DNA from: Gracilibacillus lacisalsi DSM 19029
Lineage (GTDB): Bacteria > Bacillota > Bacilli > Bacillales > Amphibacillaceae
Length of the DNA stretch: 64,000 nt
NCBI RefSeq assembly: GCF_000377765.1
Contig: NZ_KB898668.1
Coordinates: 186,001 to 250,000, forward strand
Reading direction: 5' to 3'
Positions within the stretch are counted from its first letter, which is position 1; each line of letters opens with the position of its first letter. The notes under the pieces were generated by a model. It had not been told where the DNA came from and did no database searches. It saw only the letters and a program-made list of their open reading frames with translations. Both the position numbers and the translations under genes were made by a program. Shown one piece after another: positions 53,818 to 64,000 of the stretch.

Positions 53818-54168
53818 ATGGTTTTTTTATGGTCTTTCATAGTTGGGGGGCTTATCTGTGTAGTCGGTCAGCTATTACTGGATGTAGGGAAACTGACTCC
53901 CGGTCATACATTAAGCACATTAGTTGTTGCTGGAGCTATTTTAGATGGGCTAGGGTTATATGAGCCATTAATTGATTTTGCTGGAGCTGGTGCTACAGTT
54001 CCGATCACGAGTTTTGGTAACTCACTTGTTCACGGTGCACTAGAAGAAGCGGAGAAACACGGATTGATAGGTGTTGTAACAGGTATGTTTGAAGTAACAA
54101 GTTCAGGTATTTCTGCAGCAATCATCTTCGGAATGATAGGCGCCATCTTCTTCAAAGCAAAGGGCTAA
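53818..54168 (+). CDS. spoVAEB: Stage V sporulation protein AEB
   Basis: 116 aa, three to four membrane helices. Its [12 protein letters not shown] and [14 protein letters not shown] blocks resemble SpoVAC, a known relationship. RBS AAGAGGTG. No SpoVAA, AB, AEA or AF gene follows, so the operon has three spoVA genes only. Confidence 0.92.
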   Translation: MVFLWSFIVGGLICVVGQLLLDVGKLTPGHTLSTLVVAGAILDGLGLYEPLIDFAGAGATVPITSFGNSLVHGALEEAEKHGLIGVVTGMFEVTSSGISAAIIFGMIGAIFFKAKG

Positions 54169-54187
54169 ATAAACCAGTTAATGTTGA

Positions 54188-54368
54188 GCGGACATTTAGT
54201 GCGTTATTTGATGGAAGATCACCCGTTTTTCAGTATTAACGGACATTTAATCCGTTATTTGCTTCCATTAGGTAAGAATTAGTCTGTTTTTCAGTGAATA
54301 GCGGAATAGATGTCCGCAAACATCCAAAAAACAGCATCTTTTTCACAAATAACGGAACAAATGTCCGT
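54188..54368. repeat. Mini-hairpin cluster B (RCGGA-N7-TCCGY)
   Basis: Four units: 54188-54204 (decayed), 54239-54255 (ACGGA...TCCGT), 54301-54317 (GCGGA...TCCGC) and 54352-54368 (ACGGA...TCCGT), about 50 bases apart. The second half matches cluster A at 30.98-31.05 kb. It fills the gap between spoVAEB and the MDR gene; no gene inside. Confidence 0.75.
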
Positions 54369-54418
54369 ACGCTCAGCCCAGAATCATTTGTACCTCGCAG
54401 CATACGCCGTTTAGCTTT

Positions 54419-55396
54419 TTACATATAAATATATATTTTGCCTAGCTGCTTTTGTGACTCTAAATGGCTAAAGGCTTTATTTATATCAGTCAATGGATAT
54501 CCTTTATCAAGTAGTGGTTTTATATGATGTTTTTCGATGAAATCAATCAACTCGCGTAACTCTTCCCTGCTTCCCATTGTTGATCCAATTAGTTTGTATT
54601 GCCCATAGAAAAACGAACGCAAATTAAATGTAATCTCATCGTTAGTAGATGAACCAAAAGTAACTATTCTGCCACCTTTTTTCAGTACTTCTAATGACTT
54701 GTTAAACGTAGCACCTCCTATACTTTCAATCACGATATCAATCTGTTCATCAGCTAAGACATTTTTCCAATCTTCATCAGTTAAGATTCCACGATCAAAG
54801 CCTAGTTGCTCTGCTTGCTTTAATTTATCATAATCTCTCGAAGAAGTTATCACTCTTGCTCCTACTGCTTTAGCCATCTGGATGATAAAGGATGTTACTC
54901 CCCCACCTACTCCAGGAATAAATAATGTTTCCCCTTCTTTTATTTGTCCTTGTGTAAATAATGCACGATAACCAGTAAGGGCAGATAAAGCAAAAGTTCC
55001 TGCTTCTTCCCAATTTAAATGAGTTGGTACTCTTTCAACAAAATCTTCTTCAATAAGAATTTTTTCAGCGAATGTACCATTAAATGGCACTCCCACGATT
55101 TCAAAATCTTTCGGTGGTGCCTCTGAATTATTATACCAGTTTAAGCCTGGATTAATAATTACTTCCTCCCCCATTTCAAACCGAGAAGATCCTTCGCCAA
55201 CTTTTTCAATCACACCAGCTCCATCAGATCCAAGAATATATGGTTCTGGATTACTACCAACACGATCTTTTATTTTCAAATCCCTATGATTTAACCCTGC
55301 TGATTTTAATCGTACTAAAACTTGCCCCGCTTTCGGCTCTAGCTCAGGCATATTTACTAATTGATATGTCCCGTTTTGGACAACATATGCTTTCAT
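54419..55396 (-). CDS. MDR superfamily oxidoreductase (quinone-reductase type)
   Basis: 325 aa. GroES-like half (about 1-120, A-G-L-N-H-R-D-L-K), then a Rossmann fold with the nucleotide motif G-V-G-G-G-V-T near 160. The catalytic and structural zinc cysteines of alcohol dehydrogenases are absent, so a zinc-independent NADPH quinone or enone reductase is more likely. Similar to YogA. Overlapping transcription with the next minus-strand gene (one base gap). Substrate unknown. Confidence 0.88.
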   Translation of the reverse strand: MKAYVVQNGTYQLVNMPELEPKAGQVLVRLKSAGLNHRDLKIKDRVGSNPEPYILGSDGAGVIEKVGEGSSRFEMGEEVIINPGLNWYNNSEAPPKDFEIVGVPFNGTFAEKILIEEDFVERVPTHLNWEEAGTFALSALTGYRALFTQGQIKEGETLFIPGVGGGVTSFIIQMAKAVGARVITSSRDYDKLKQAEQLGFDRGILTDEDWKNVLADEQIDIVIESIGGATFNKSLEVLKKGGRIVTFGSSTNDEITFNLRSFFYGQYKLIGSTMGSREELRELIDFIEKHHIKPLLDKGYPLTDINKAFSHLESQKQLGKIYIYM

Positions 55397-55397
55397 A

Positions 55398-55871
55398 TTA
55401 AGACTCCTCTCTTATAGTATGTAGAGCTTGGTTATTCTCAATGCTATTCTTTAATAATCCTTGCATCTGGCCAATGCCTTTTGTTCCTAACAAAGGATAT
55501 TGAATACTATCTGCTTGCTGAAATGTCTGATTAATAATTGGTTGATATTTTTTTCCTGTCAACACAACAATATCGTGAAATACATCAAGCCCCTTTTCCT
55601 TTAATTGATTTCGTAATAGATTAACCGATATTACATCTGGATCATTAGGGCGAAATGTGACATCATAGTTACCCGGTACCGTATCATCTGGTAATAATAA
55701 ACCGTGTTTTCCAGATATAATAACCCAATTTTCGAAATACAATTCAACATATTGACGGCATAAACGATGCAATACACCTATGTACGCATATTTTGCTTGA
55801 GTCGGACCGATATCAGGGGTTTTATCCCATATTTTCTTTTTCCCACAAGGAATAATACACAATTGCGACAT
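55398..55871 (-). CDS. DUF6884-type protein
   Basis: About 157 aa. Starts M-S-Q-L-C-I-I-P-C-G-K-K-K-I-W, then G-K-H-G-L-L-L-P near 50 and V-L-T-G-K-K-Y near 105. The C-G-K-K-K-I-W and K-H-G-L motifs resemble the DUF6884 family, in which a Cys and His may be catalytic. The ATG at 55871 is preferred, behind GGAGAG. One base before the MDR gene, so cotranscribed. Function unknown. Confidence 0.7.
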   Translation of the reverse strand: MSQLCIIPCGKKKIWDKTPDIGPTQAKYAYIGVLHRLCRQYVELYFENWVIISGKHGLLLPDDTVPGNYDVTFRPNDPDVISVNLLRNQLKEKGLDVFHDIVVLTGKKYQPIINQTFQQADSIQYPLLGTKGIGQMQGLLKNSIENNQALHTIREES

Positions 55872-55970
55872 GTTCATCTCTCCATTCTAACCATTCTATT
55901 ATATATAACTAATTAGCAGCATGTAAAACGTAAAAAAAGATTGTCAGATTAAAACAAGATAACAGCAACA

Positions 55971-55985
55971 TTGTAATCGCTTACG
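55971..55985. promoter_or_regulatory. CcpA cre site upstream of ilvB
   Basis: TTGTAATCGCTTACG fits the cre consensus WTGNAANCGNWNNCW with one mismatch (the last base). It is centred about 88 bases upstream of the predicted transcript start, where B. subtilis has the cre that activates ilv-leu. Confidence 0.7.
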
Positions 55986-56003
55986 GTCATTGCACCCCGA
56001 AAG

Positions 56004-56018
56004 AAATGTCAGAAAATT
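56004..56018. promoter_or_regulatory. CodY box 1 of the ilv-leu operon
   Basis: AAATGTCAGAAAATT versus AATTTTCWGAAAATT: two mismatches. Just upstream of the minus-35. Confidence 0.7.
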
Positions 56019-56030
56019 ATTAAAAAACGG

Positions 56031-56059
56031 TTGACCAAACGACTTTTTGGTTGTATTAT
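56031..56059 (+). promoter_or_regulatory. Sigma-A promoter of ilvB-leuC
   Basis: TTGACC, exactly 17 bases, TATTAT. Start predicted near 56066, giving a 470-base leader with the T-box. Confidence 0.75.
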
Positions 56060-56072
56060 TGTCGTCAATCAG

Positions 56073-56087
56073 ATATTTCAGAAAATT
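56073..56087. promoter_or_regulatory. CodY box 2 of the ilv-leu operon
   Basis: ATATTTCAGAAAATT, two mismatches to the CodY consensus, just downstream of the predicted start. Binding here would block initiation when branched-chain amino acids and GTP are high. Confidence 0.7.
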
Positions 56088-56174
56088 AAACATTTTTTAA
56101 AAAATATCTGTAGACAGGATAGAATCAATCGTATAGTATAAATTATAGAATATATATAAAGCGTTGACGGGAAC

Positions 56175-56466
56175 AAAGGATTAGGATCATGTATTGAAAG
56201 AGAGCCGAGGATGGTGGAAGCTCGGTAATACACCCTTTTCCGAATACTCATCCCAGAGTGCTATGTTGAACAGACTTTCCTAGTAAGCATAGCCAGGTGT
56301 TCACACACCTGTTATCAAAATGAAGCTATTTATAAAATGTAGCTTCATAAGGCAATATTTGTAAGAATATTGCGAATCAGGGTGGTACCGTGAAAAGAAA
56401 GGCCTTTTCTCCCTTGTTATTTGCTATTTCGGTAGCAAGAACAAGTTAGAAATGGCCTTTTTTCTA
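56175..56466 (+). ncRNA. Leucine-specific T-box leader with terminator
   Basis: Stem I starts near 56198 with AGAGCCGAGGATGGTGGAAG. The specifier loop GAATACTCATCC holds CTC (56247-56249), a leucine codon, followed by the usual purine. The T-box sequence AGGGTGGTACCGTG is at 56379-56392. The terminator hairpin spans 56398-56460 (AAAGGCC / GGCCTTT with inner CTTGTT / AACAAG and TTGCTA / TAGCAA), then TTTTTC. Uncharged leucyl-tRNA would favour the antiterminator and allow ilv-leu expression. Confidence 0.95.
56398..56466 (+). terminator. T-box attenuator terminator
   Basis: The three nested arms listed for the T-box, followed by six T residues. Conditional terminator. Confidence 0.9.
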
Positions 56467-56535
56467 TATATAATGAAAATGAAATGATTATATTATATTT
56501 AATTTTTCAGATTCTAACATTTAGGAGGGATTATA

Positions 56536-58269
56536 ATGGAAAGAACACAGAAGCAAGTACAATCAGCTACAGACTATAATGAACCCAAAACAGGTGCTGA
56601 TTTACTTGTCGAATCGTTAATTAACGAAGGTGTCGATACATTATTCGGTTACCCAGGCGGAGCAGCTTTGCCTATTTTCGATGCTCTTTATAAAGCTCAG
56701 GATGCTTTCGATCAAATCCTAGCTAGACATGAACAAGGTTCTATACATGCAGCAGAAGGTTATGCAAGAGTTTCTGGTAAGCCTGGTGTTGTTGTGGCAA
56801 CTTCAGGACCTGGTGCAACTAACTTAGTAACTGGTATTGCTGATGCAATGATTGATTCTTTGCCGATGATCATCATTACGGGTCAAGTTGCCCAAGGAGT
56901 AATTGGAACGGACGCATTTCAAGAAGTAGATGTAATGGGTGTGACTACGCCAATTACAAAGCATAACTATCAAGTTCGCGATGTTAGTGATTTACCTCGC
57001 ATCGTCAAAGAGGCGTTTCATATTGCAACAACAGGCCGTCCTGGACCAGTATTAATTGATATGCCGAAAGATATATCTGGTGAGGTGATTGAAGCAGCAT
57101 TCAAACCAAATGTAGAATTGGATCTACCAGGATATCAACCAACAACCAAACCGAACCCATTGCAAACGAAAAAACTTGCTGAAGCGATTGGTAAGGCGAA
57201 AAAACCAGTTTTACTAACAGGTGCAGGTATCTTATTTGCAAAAGCTTCTGAGGAAGTCCAAGAGCTTGCTGAAAAGTATTCTTTACCTGTCGCCTCTACT
57301 CTGTTAGGTTTAGGAGCATTCCCTGGTGACCATCCATTATTTATGGGAATGGCAGGTATGCACGGGACATACGCTTCCAATACCGCTTTGTATGAATGTG
57401 ACTTATTAATCAACATTGGAGCAAGGTTTGACGACCGTTTAACCGGTAAATTAACATCCTTTGCTCCGAACGCAACAGTAGCTCACATTGATATTGATCC
57501 AGCAGAAATTGGTAAGAACGTTGCTACAGATATTCCGATTGTTGGAGATGCCAAGGCAGCAGTAAAGAAACTTTTATCCCATGATATCCAACATCCTGAG
57601 CATGATGAATGGCTTGTCCGCATTCACGAAAACAAAGAAAGCTATCCACTATGGTTCAATAACCCTGATCAAGAGATGATCGGACAATGGGTTATTAAGA
57701 AAGTCCACGAGGCAACCAAAGGAAATGCCATTGTGACAACTGATGTCGGGCAACATCAAATGTGGGCAGCACAATATTACACCTTCACCAAACCCGACAA
57801 ATGGGTATCATCTGGTGGCTTAGGAACTATGGGTTTTGGCTTTCCAGCAGCAATTGGTGCACAGCTTGCTAAGCCTGATGAGACCGTTGTAGCTATTGTT
57901 GGTGACGGTGGTTTCCAAATGACGCTTCAGGAATTATCGATACTGCAAGAAAAAGGCTTGCCAGTCAAAGTAATTATTGTAAATAATCAAGCATTAGGAA
58001 TGGTTAGACAATGGCAGGAAAAATTCTATTCCGAGCGTTATTCACAATCCATTTTTAGCATTCAACCTGATTTCGTTAAGTTGGCAGAATCCTACAATGT
58101 TAAAGGATTACAAGTAACAACTCAAGATGAGTTTATTCAAGCATTGCCTGAGATTTTCGATTATGAGGGTCCGGTAGTAGTAGATGCTCGCGTCTTGCAG
58201 CAGGAAAATGTATTCCCAATGATAGCACCTGGTACAGGACTAAATGAAATGATTGGGGTGAAACCATGA
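56536..58269 (+). CDS. ilvB: Acetolactate synthase, catalytic subunit
   Basis: 577 aa, three-domain TPP/FAD enzyme. E of [12 protein letters not shown] near 65-75 (cofactor activation), Y-P-G-G-A-A, a FAD-binding middle domain, and the TPP motif G-D-G-G-F-Q-M-T near 455 ending in V-N-N-Q. Converts two pyruvates to acetolactate (or pyruvate plus 2-oxobutanoate). RBS GGAGGG. The stop overlaps ilvH by four bases (ATGA). Confidence 0.97.
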   Translation: MERTQKQVQSATDYNEPKTGADLLVESLINEGVDTLFGYPGGAALPIFDALYKAQDAFDQILARHEQGSIHAAEGYARVSGKPGVVVATSGPGATNLVTGIADAMIDSLPMIIITGQVAQGVIGTDAFQEVDVMGVTTPITKHNYQVRDVSDLPRIVKEAFHIATTGRPGPVLIDMPKDISGEVIEAAFKPNVELDLPGYQPTTKPNPLQTKKLAEAIGKAKKPVLLTGAGILFAKASEEVQELAEKYSLPVASTLLGLGAFPGDHPLFMGMAGMHGTYASNTALYECDLLINIGARFDDRLTGKLTSFAPNATVAHIDIDPAEIGKNVATDIPIVGDAKAAVKKLLSHDIQHPEHDEWLVRIHENKESYPLWFNNPDQEMIGQWVIKKVHEATKGNAIVTTDVGQHQMWAAQYYTFTKPDKWVSSGGLGTMGFGFPAAIGAQLAKPDETVVAIVGDGGFQMTLQELSILQEKGLPVKVIIVNNQALGMVRQWQEKFYSERYSQSIFSIQPDFVKLAESYNVKGLQVTTQDEFIQALPEIFDYEGPVVVDARVLQQENVFPMIAPGTGLNEMIGVKP

Positions 58270-58784
58270 AACGAATTATAACTGCAACGGTGAGAAATCG
58301 CAGTGGTGTATTAAACCGCATAACAAGTCTCTTACAACGACGTCAATTTAACATCGAAAGTATCTCTGTTGGCAGAACTGAAACAGAAGGTATGAGTAAA
58401 ATGACTTTCGTTGTTGAGGTTGAAGATTCACAAAAATTAGAACAAGTAACGAAACAGCTTAACAAGCAAATAGATGTTATCAAAGTTTCGGATATAACAG
58501 ATAAAGCTATTGTTGCACGTGAGCTTGCATTGATAAAAATTGTCAGCAACGGCCAATTACGTGCAGAGGTTCAAGGTATTATTGAACCATTCAGGGCTTC
58601 GATTATTGATGTAAGTAAAGATAGCTTATCCATCCAAGTTACTGGTAAGCCAGATAAAGTAGAAGCATTAATTGAACTGCTACGACCATATGGCATTAAA
58701 GAATTAGCACGCACAGGCTTAACTGCTTTTGTTCGTGGACAACAGCCCAATACAGATGGCAGTTTTCAATCACTATTAGGTTAA
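58266..58784 (+). CDS. ilvH: Acetolactate synthase, regulatory subunit
   Basis: 172 aa. N-terminal ACT domain (about 4-75: [13 protein letters not shown]) and a C-terminal ALS small-subunit domain. Binds valine and controls IlvB. ATG overlaps the ilvB stop. Shape matches IlvH/IlvN of Bacillus. Confidence 0.96.
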   Translation: MKRIITATVRNRSGVLNRITSLLQRRQFNIESISVGRTETEGMSKMTFVVEVEDSQKLEQVTKQLNKQIDVIKVSDITDKAIVARELALIKIVSNGQLRAEVQGIIEPFRASIIDVSKDSLSIQVTGKPDKVEALIELLRPYGIKELARTGLTAFVRGQQPNTDGSFQSLLG

Positions 58785-58836
58785 TAATAATAATCACATT
58801 ATTATAAATAAAATAAAATTAATGGAGAGGATGTAG

Positions 58837-61384
<2,548 letters not shown>

Positions 61385-61408
61385 GTCGTTATGTAGGAGG
61401 TCAATGAA

Positions 61409-62476
61409 TTGAGCAAAAAAATCGTCCTGCTTCCGGGTGATGGAATTGGAGCAGAAGTTATCTATGCTGCCAAAGAAGTCCTAGAAGCAATTAGCCAAAA
61501 ATATCATAAAGTTTTTGAATTTTCTTCATACGACATCGGTGGTGTTGCCATTGATAATCACGCCACTCCCCTCCCTGACGAAACGGTAGAAGCTTGCAAA
61601 AGTGCTGATGCTGTTTTATTAGGTGCAGTAGGTGGTCCGAAGTGGGATAATAACCCTTCAGATTTAAGACCCGAACGTGGTTTGCTAGGTATCCGTAAAG
61701 CACTGGATTTATATGCGAACCTGCGCCCTGTTAAAGGCTTCAAAAATCTTTTACATGCATCTCCACTAAAAGAAGAAATCATACAAGGCAGTGACTTATT
61801 AATTGTTCGTGAACTAACTGGCGGGTTATATTTCGGAAGACCAAGTGAACGTCTTGATGATGGGAATGCTGTTGTTGACACATTAGCATATACACGAAAA
61901 GAGATGGAACGTATTATCGACAAAGCTTTTCAAAGTGCAGAGTTACGCAATAACCACCTAACCTCTGTTGATAAAGCAAATGTGTTAGAATCTAGTAAAC
62001 TATGGAGGGAAATTGTCGAGGAAAAAAAGGTAGAATATCCAAATGTCACCGTTGATCACGTATTAGTCGACGCTGCGGCAATGAAACTGATCACGAATCC
62101 GACACAGTTTGATGTGATAGTTACAGAGAACATGTTTGGTGATATTTTAAGTGATGAAGCTTCTGTTCTAACTGGATCACTTGGGATGCTCCCTTCTGCT
62201 AGCTTAGCTGAAGACGGTGTTGGCTTATATGAACCTGCGCATGGATCTGCACCTGATATTGCTGGTAAAGGTATTGCCAATCCAATTGCGATGATCCTTT
62301 CCGCTGCCATGATGCTTCGCTACTCATTTGATATGAATGAAGAAGCACAAGCAATTGAAGATGCAGTAGAAAAAGTATTAAATCAAAACTATCACACCGC
62401 AGATTTGAAAAATGACAATGGAAAGCTAGTCAACACAACCGAAATGACACAGTTAATCGTTGACGCAATCCAATAA
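61409..62476 (+). CDS. leuB: 3-isopropylmalate dehydrogenase
   Basis: 355 aa. L-P-G-D-G-I-G at the N terminus, G-A-V-G-G-P-K-W near 72, R-E-L-T-G-G-L-Y-F-G near 133, and E-N-M-F-G-D-I-L-S-D-E near 232-242 (Mg and substrate). C-terminal E-P-A-H-G-S-A-P-D near 275. TTG start at 61409 after AGGAGG. Confidence 0.96.
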   Translation: MSKKIVLLPGDGIGAEVIYAAKEVLEAISQKYHKVFEFSSYDIGGVAIDNHATPLPDETVEACKSADAVLLGAVGGPKWDNNPSDLRPERGLLGIRKALDLYANLRPVKGFKNLLHASPLKEEIIQGSDLLIVRELTGGLYFGRPSERLDDGNAVVDTLAYTRKEMERIIDKAFQSAELRNNHLTSVDKANVLESSKLWREIVEEKKVEYPNVTVDHVLVDAAAMKLITNPTQFDVIVTENMFGDILSDEASVLTGSLGMLPSASLAEDGVGLYEPAHGSAPDIAGKGIANPIAMILSAAMMLRYSFDMNEEAQAIEDAVEKVLNQNYHTADLKNDNGKLVNTTEMTQLIVDAIQ

Positions 62477-62489
62477 GAAGACGGAAACT

Positions 62490-62528
62490 TCGGCGTACCT
62501 ATTCCACATAGATAAACGCCGATCTTTT
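62490..62528 (+). terminator. Weak hairpin with T-run between leuB and leuC
   Basis: TCGGCGT (62490-62496) with ACGCCGA (62516-62522), 19-base loop, then TCTTTTTC. It may be a partial terminator or a transcript processing/stability point inside the operon. Confidence 0.45.
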
Positions 62529-62605
62529 TCTAAGTGAACAACTACTATAGTGCTGAACAAAGCAACTTTATGTTGATAAAAACTATTACGTAAGGAGTGA
62601 AACAG

Positions 62606-64000
62606 ATGCGAAAACCAAAGACTATTATTGAAAAGATTTGGGAAAAACATATCGTTCATCATGAAGAAGGGAAACCTGATCTTTTATATATTGACTTACA
62701 CTTAGTCCATGAGGTTACTTCCCCTCAAGCGTTTGAAGGGCTTAGAATCAACAACCGAAAAGTACGCAGACCTGATCGCACCTTTGCAACCATGGATCAT
62801 AACGTACCAACGATCCACCGTAATGTTATCAAAGATGAAGTATCCAAAACACAAATGGAGACATTAAAAGCAAACTGTGAAGAGTTTGGTGTACCTTTAG
62901 CTGATATCCATCATCCAGATCAAGGTATCGTACATGTAATCGGGCCAGAATTAGGATTGACACAACCTGGTAAAACAATTGTTTGTGGTGACAGCCACAC
63001 TTCTACTCACGGAGCATTCGGTGCATTAGCCTTTGGTATTGGTACCAGTGAAGTGGAACACGTATTAGCTACCCAAACCATCTGGCAACAAAAACCAAAA
63101 ACATTAAATGTAAAAGTCAATGGTAAATTAGGTACAGGTGTAACAGCAAAAGACTTAATTTTAGCAATTATCGGTAAATTTGGTGTTAAATTCGGTACTG
63201 GATATGTTATCGAATATACCGGAGAAGCAATTCGAGATCTGTCTATGGAAGGTCGTATGACAGTCTGTAACATGTCGATTGAAGCTGGTGCTCGTGCAGG
63301 TTTGATCAGCCCGGATGACACTACTGTTGAATTTTTACGCGGAAAACGCCATGTTCCAGATGGTCAAGAATTCGAGCAGCTTGTTGAAGAATGGAAAGCA
63401 TTAGCAACAGATGAAGGTGCCATTTATGATGAGCAAGTCGAAATTGATGCGGACGAAATTGAACCACAGGTTACATGGGGAACAAACCCTGGTATGTGTA
63501 TTCCCGTGAGCGCAAACGTTCCAACTGTTGATGATGCAAATCATGAGAATGAACGTGAAGAAATAACGCGTGCTTTAGAGTACATGGGCCTTGAAGGTGG
63601 CGAACCAATCTCTTCTGTTGAAATTGAACACGTATTTATCGGATCTTGTACTAACTCTCGACTTGCAGACTTGAAGAGAGCATCTGAAATAGTAAAGGGA
63701 CACAAAGTGAATCCTAATGTTCGTGCCATTGTTGTACCTGGTTCCCATAGTGTCAAAGCTCAAGCCGAAAAAGAAGGGATCGATGTCATCTTTAAAGATG
63801 CTGGTTTTGAATGGCGTGATGCTGGTTGCAGTATGTGTCTTGCCATGAACGATGACGTTGTTCCGGAGGGCGAACGTTGCGCTTCTACTTCTAATCGTAA
63901 TTTTGAAGGTCGTCAAGGTACTGGTGCTCGTACACACTTAGTAAGTCCGGAAATGGCTGCAGCAGCTGCAATCAAAGGACACTTTGTTGATGTTCGTCAT
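62606..64000 (+). CDS. leuC: 3-isopropylmalate dehydratase, large subunit (3' end outside)
   Basis: 465 codons to the window end, likely lacking only a few residues. Aconitase-type Fe-S enzyme: [10 protein letters not shown] near 131-140, G-S-C-T-N-S-R near 350 (first cluster Cys), and G-C-S-M-C-L-A-M-N near 410 (second and third). With LeuD (beyond the window) isomerises isopropylmalate. ATG behind AAGGAGTG. No stop before the edge, so easily missed by ORF lists. Confidence 0.96.
   Translation, partial: MRKPKTIIEKIWEKHIVHHEEGKPDLLYIDLHLVHEVTSPQAFEGLRINNRKVRRPDRTFATMDHNVPTIHRNVIKDEVSKTQMETLKANCEEFGVPLADIHHPDQGIVHVIGPELGLTQPGKTIVCGDSHTSTHGAFGALAFGIGTSEVEHVLATQTIWQQKPKTLNVKVNGKLGTGVTAKDLILAIIGKFGVKFGTGYVIEYTGEAIRDLSMEGRMTVCNMSIEAGARAGLISPDDTTVEFLRGKRHVPDGQEFEQLVEEWKALATDEGAIYDEQVEIDADEIEPQVTWGTNPGMCIPVSANVPTVDDANHENEREEITRALEYMGLEGGEPISSVEIEHVFIGSCTNSRLADLKRASEIVKGHKVNPNVRAIVVPGSHSVKAQAEKEGIDVIFKDAGFEWRDAGCSMCLAMNDDVVPEGERCASTSNRNFEGRQGTGARTHLVSPEMAAAAAIKGHFVDVRH

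Noticed and set aside
56500-56520. Third CodY box just before ilvB
   Set aside because: AATTTTTCAGATTCT diverges from the consensus in the right half.
61491-62310. Minus-strand ORFs opposite leuB
   Set aside because: Shadows of an intact, highly conserved enzyme gene.
63007-63937. Minus-strand ORFs at the right edge
   Set aside because: They lie opposite leuC, which is open to the window end on plus and has all its family motifs.

Overview
The window is AT-rich chromosomal DNA from an endospore-forming low-GC Firmicute of the family Bacillaceae. Gene content and order follow the Bacillus subtilis ykuT-ylbG segment, read here in reverse, but with losses and insertions. Several proteins and linkers are rich in Asp and Glu, and dispersed palindromic repeats are common. 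Together these point to a halotolerant genus such as Gracilibacillus, Oceanobacillus or Virgibacillus; the genus is inference. No rRNA, tRNA, prophage, transposase or CRISPR array was found.

Layout. 1-2.5 kb: ylbG (cut by the window edge), ylbF, ylbE, ylbD and ylbC on the minus strand. 2.6-4.1 kb: a YugN-like protein and an AI-2E/YtvI-type membrane protein on plus. 4.2-4.9 kb: two copies of a palindromic repeat. 4.9-12.7 kb: the caa3 cytochrome oxidase locus (ctaM, G, F, E, D, C, B on minus; ctaA divergent), which encodes the subunits, heme A synthesis and assembly factors. 12.9-19.6 kb: ftsW, ylaN, a YlaL-like gene, a YlaJ-type lipoprotein, ylaI, ylaH, ylaF, an inositol monophosphatase, yktB and yktA. 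pycA is missing from its usual place between ftsW and ctaA. 19.7-30.8 kb: speA, a frameshifted membrane protein with a TetR regulator and matching palindromic operators, a polysaccharide deacetylase lipoprotein, pdhABCD, ykyA and def. 31.1-38.7 kb: a HAD phosphatase, a 39-aa basic peptide, rpoY-rnjA, ktrC and a heterodimeric ABC exporter. 38.9-47.2 kb: mscS, the meso-DAP (lysine) genes ykuR and dapH, the DarB-like CBS protein, Tat-exported ykuE, a Sco protein, ykyB, patA and a Spo0E-like gene too short for routine calling. 47.7-54.2 kb: a 25-aa membrane peptide, a zinc-ribbon membrane protein with an HtrA-like protease, two lipoproteins, and a spoVAC-spoVAD-spoVAEB operon headed by a YhcN-type lipoprotein, an arrangement like the spoVA2 type. 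54.4-64 kb: an MDR oxidoreductase, a DUF6884 protein, and ilvB-ilvH-ilvC-leuA-leuB-leuC, with leuC cut by the window end.

Regulation visible in the DNA. The ilv-leu operon has a CcpA cre site, a sigma-A promoter bracketed by two CodY boxes, and a leucine (CTC) T-box with its terminator. Nearly every transcription unit ends in a clear intrinsic terminator.

The least-explained material is non-coding. (1) A family of 110-280 bp palindromic elements has a tip hairpin that stays paired although its sequence differs in all five copies. (2) Two look-alike structured RNAs lie in the 5' leaders of neighbouring units at 47.9 and 50.35 kb. (3) An eight-unit array with a 21-bp period carries TCC-NN-GGA palindromes. 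(4) Two clusters of RCGGA-N7-TCCGY mini-hairpins lie between genes.
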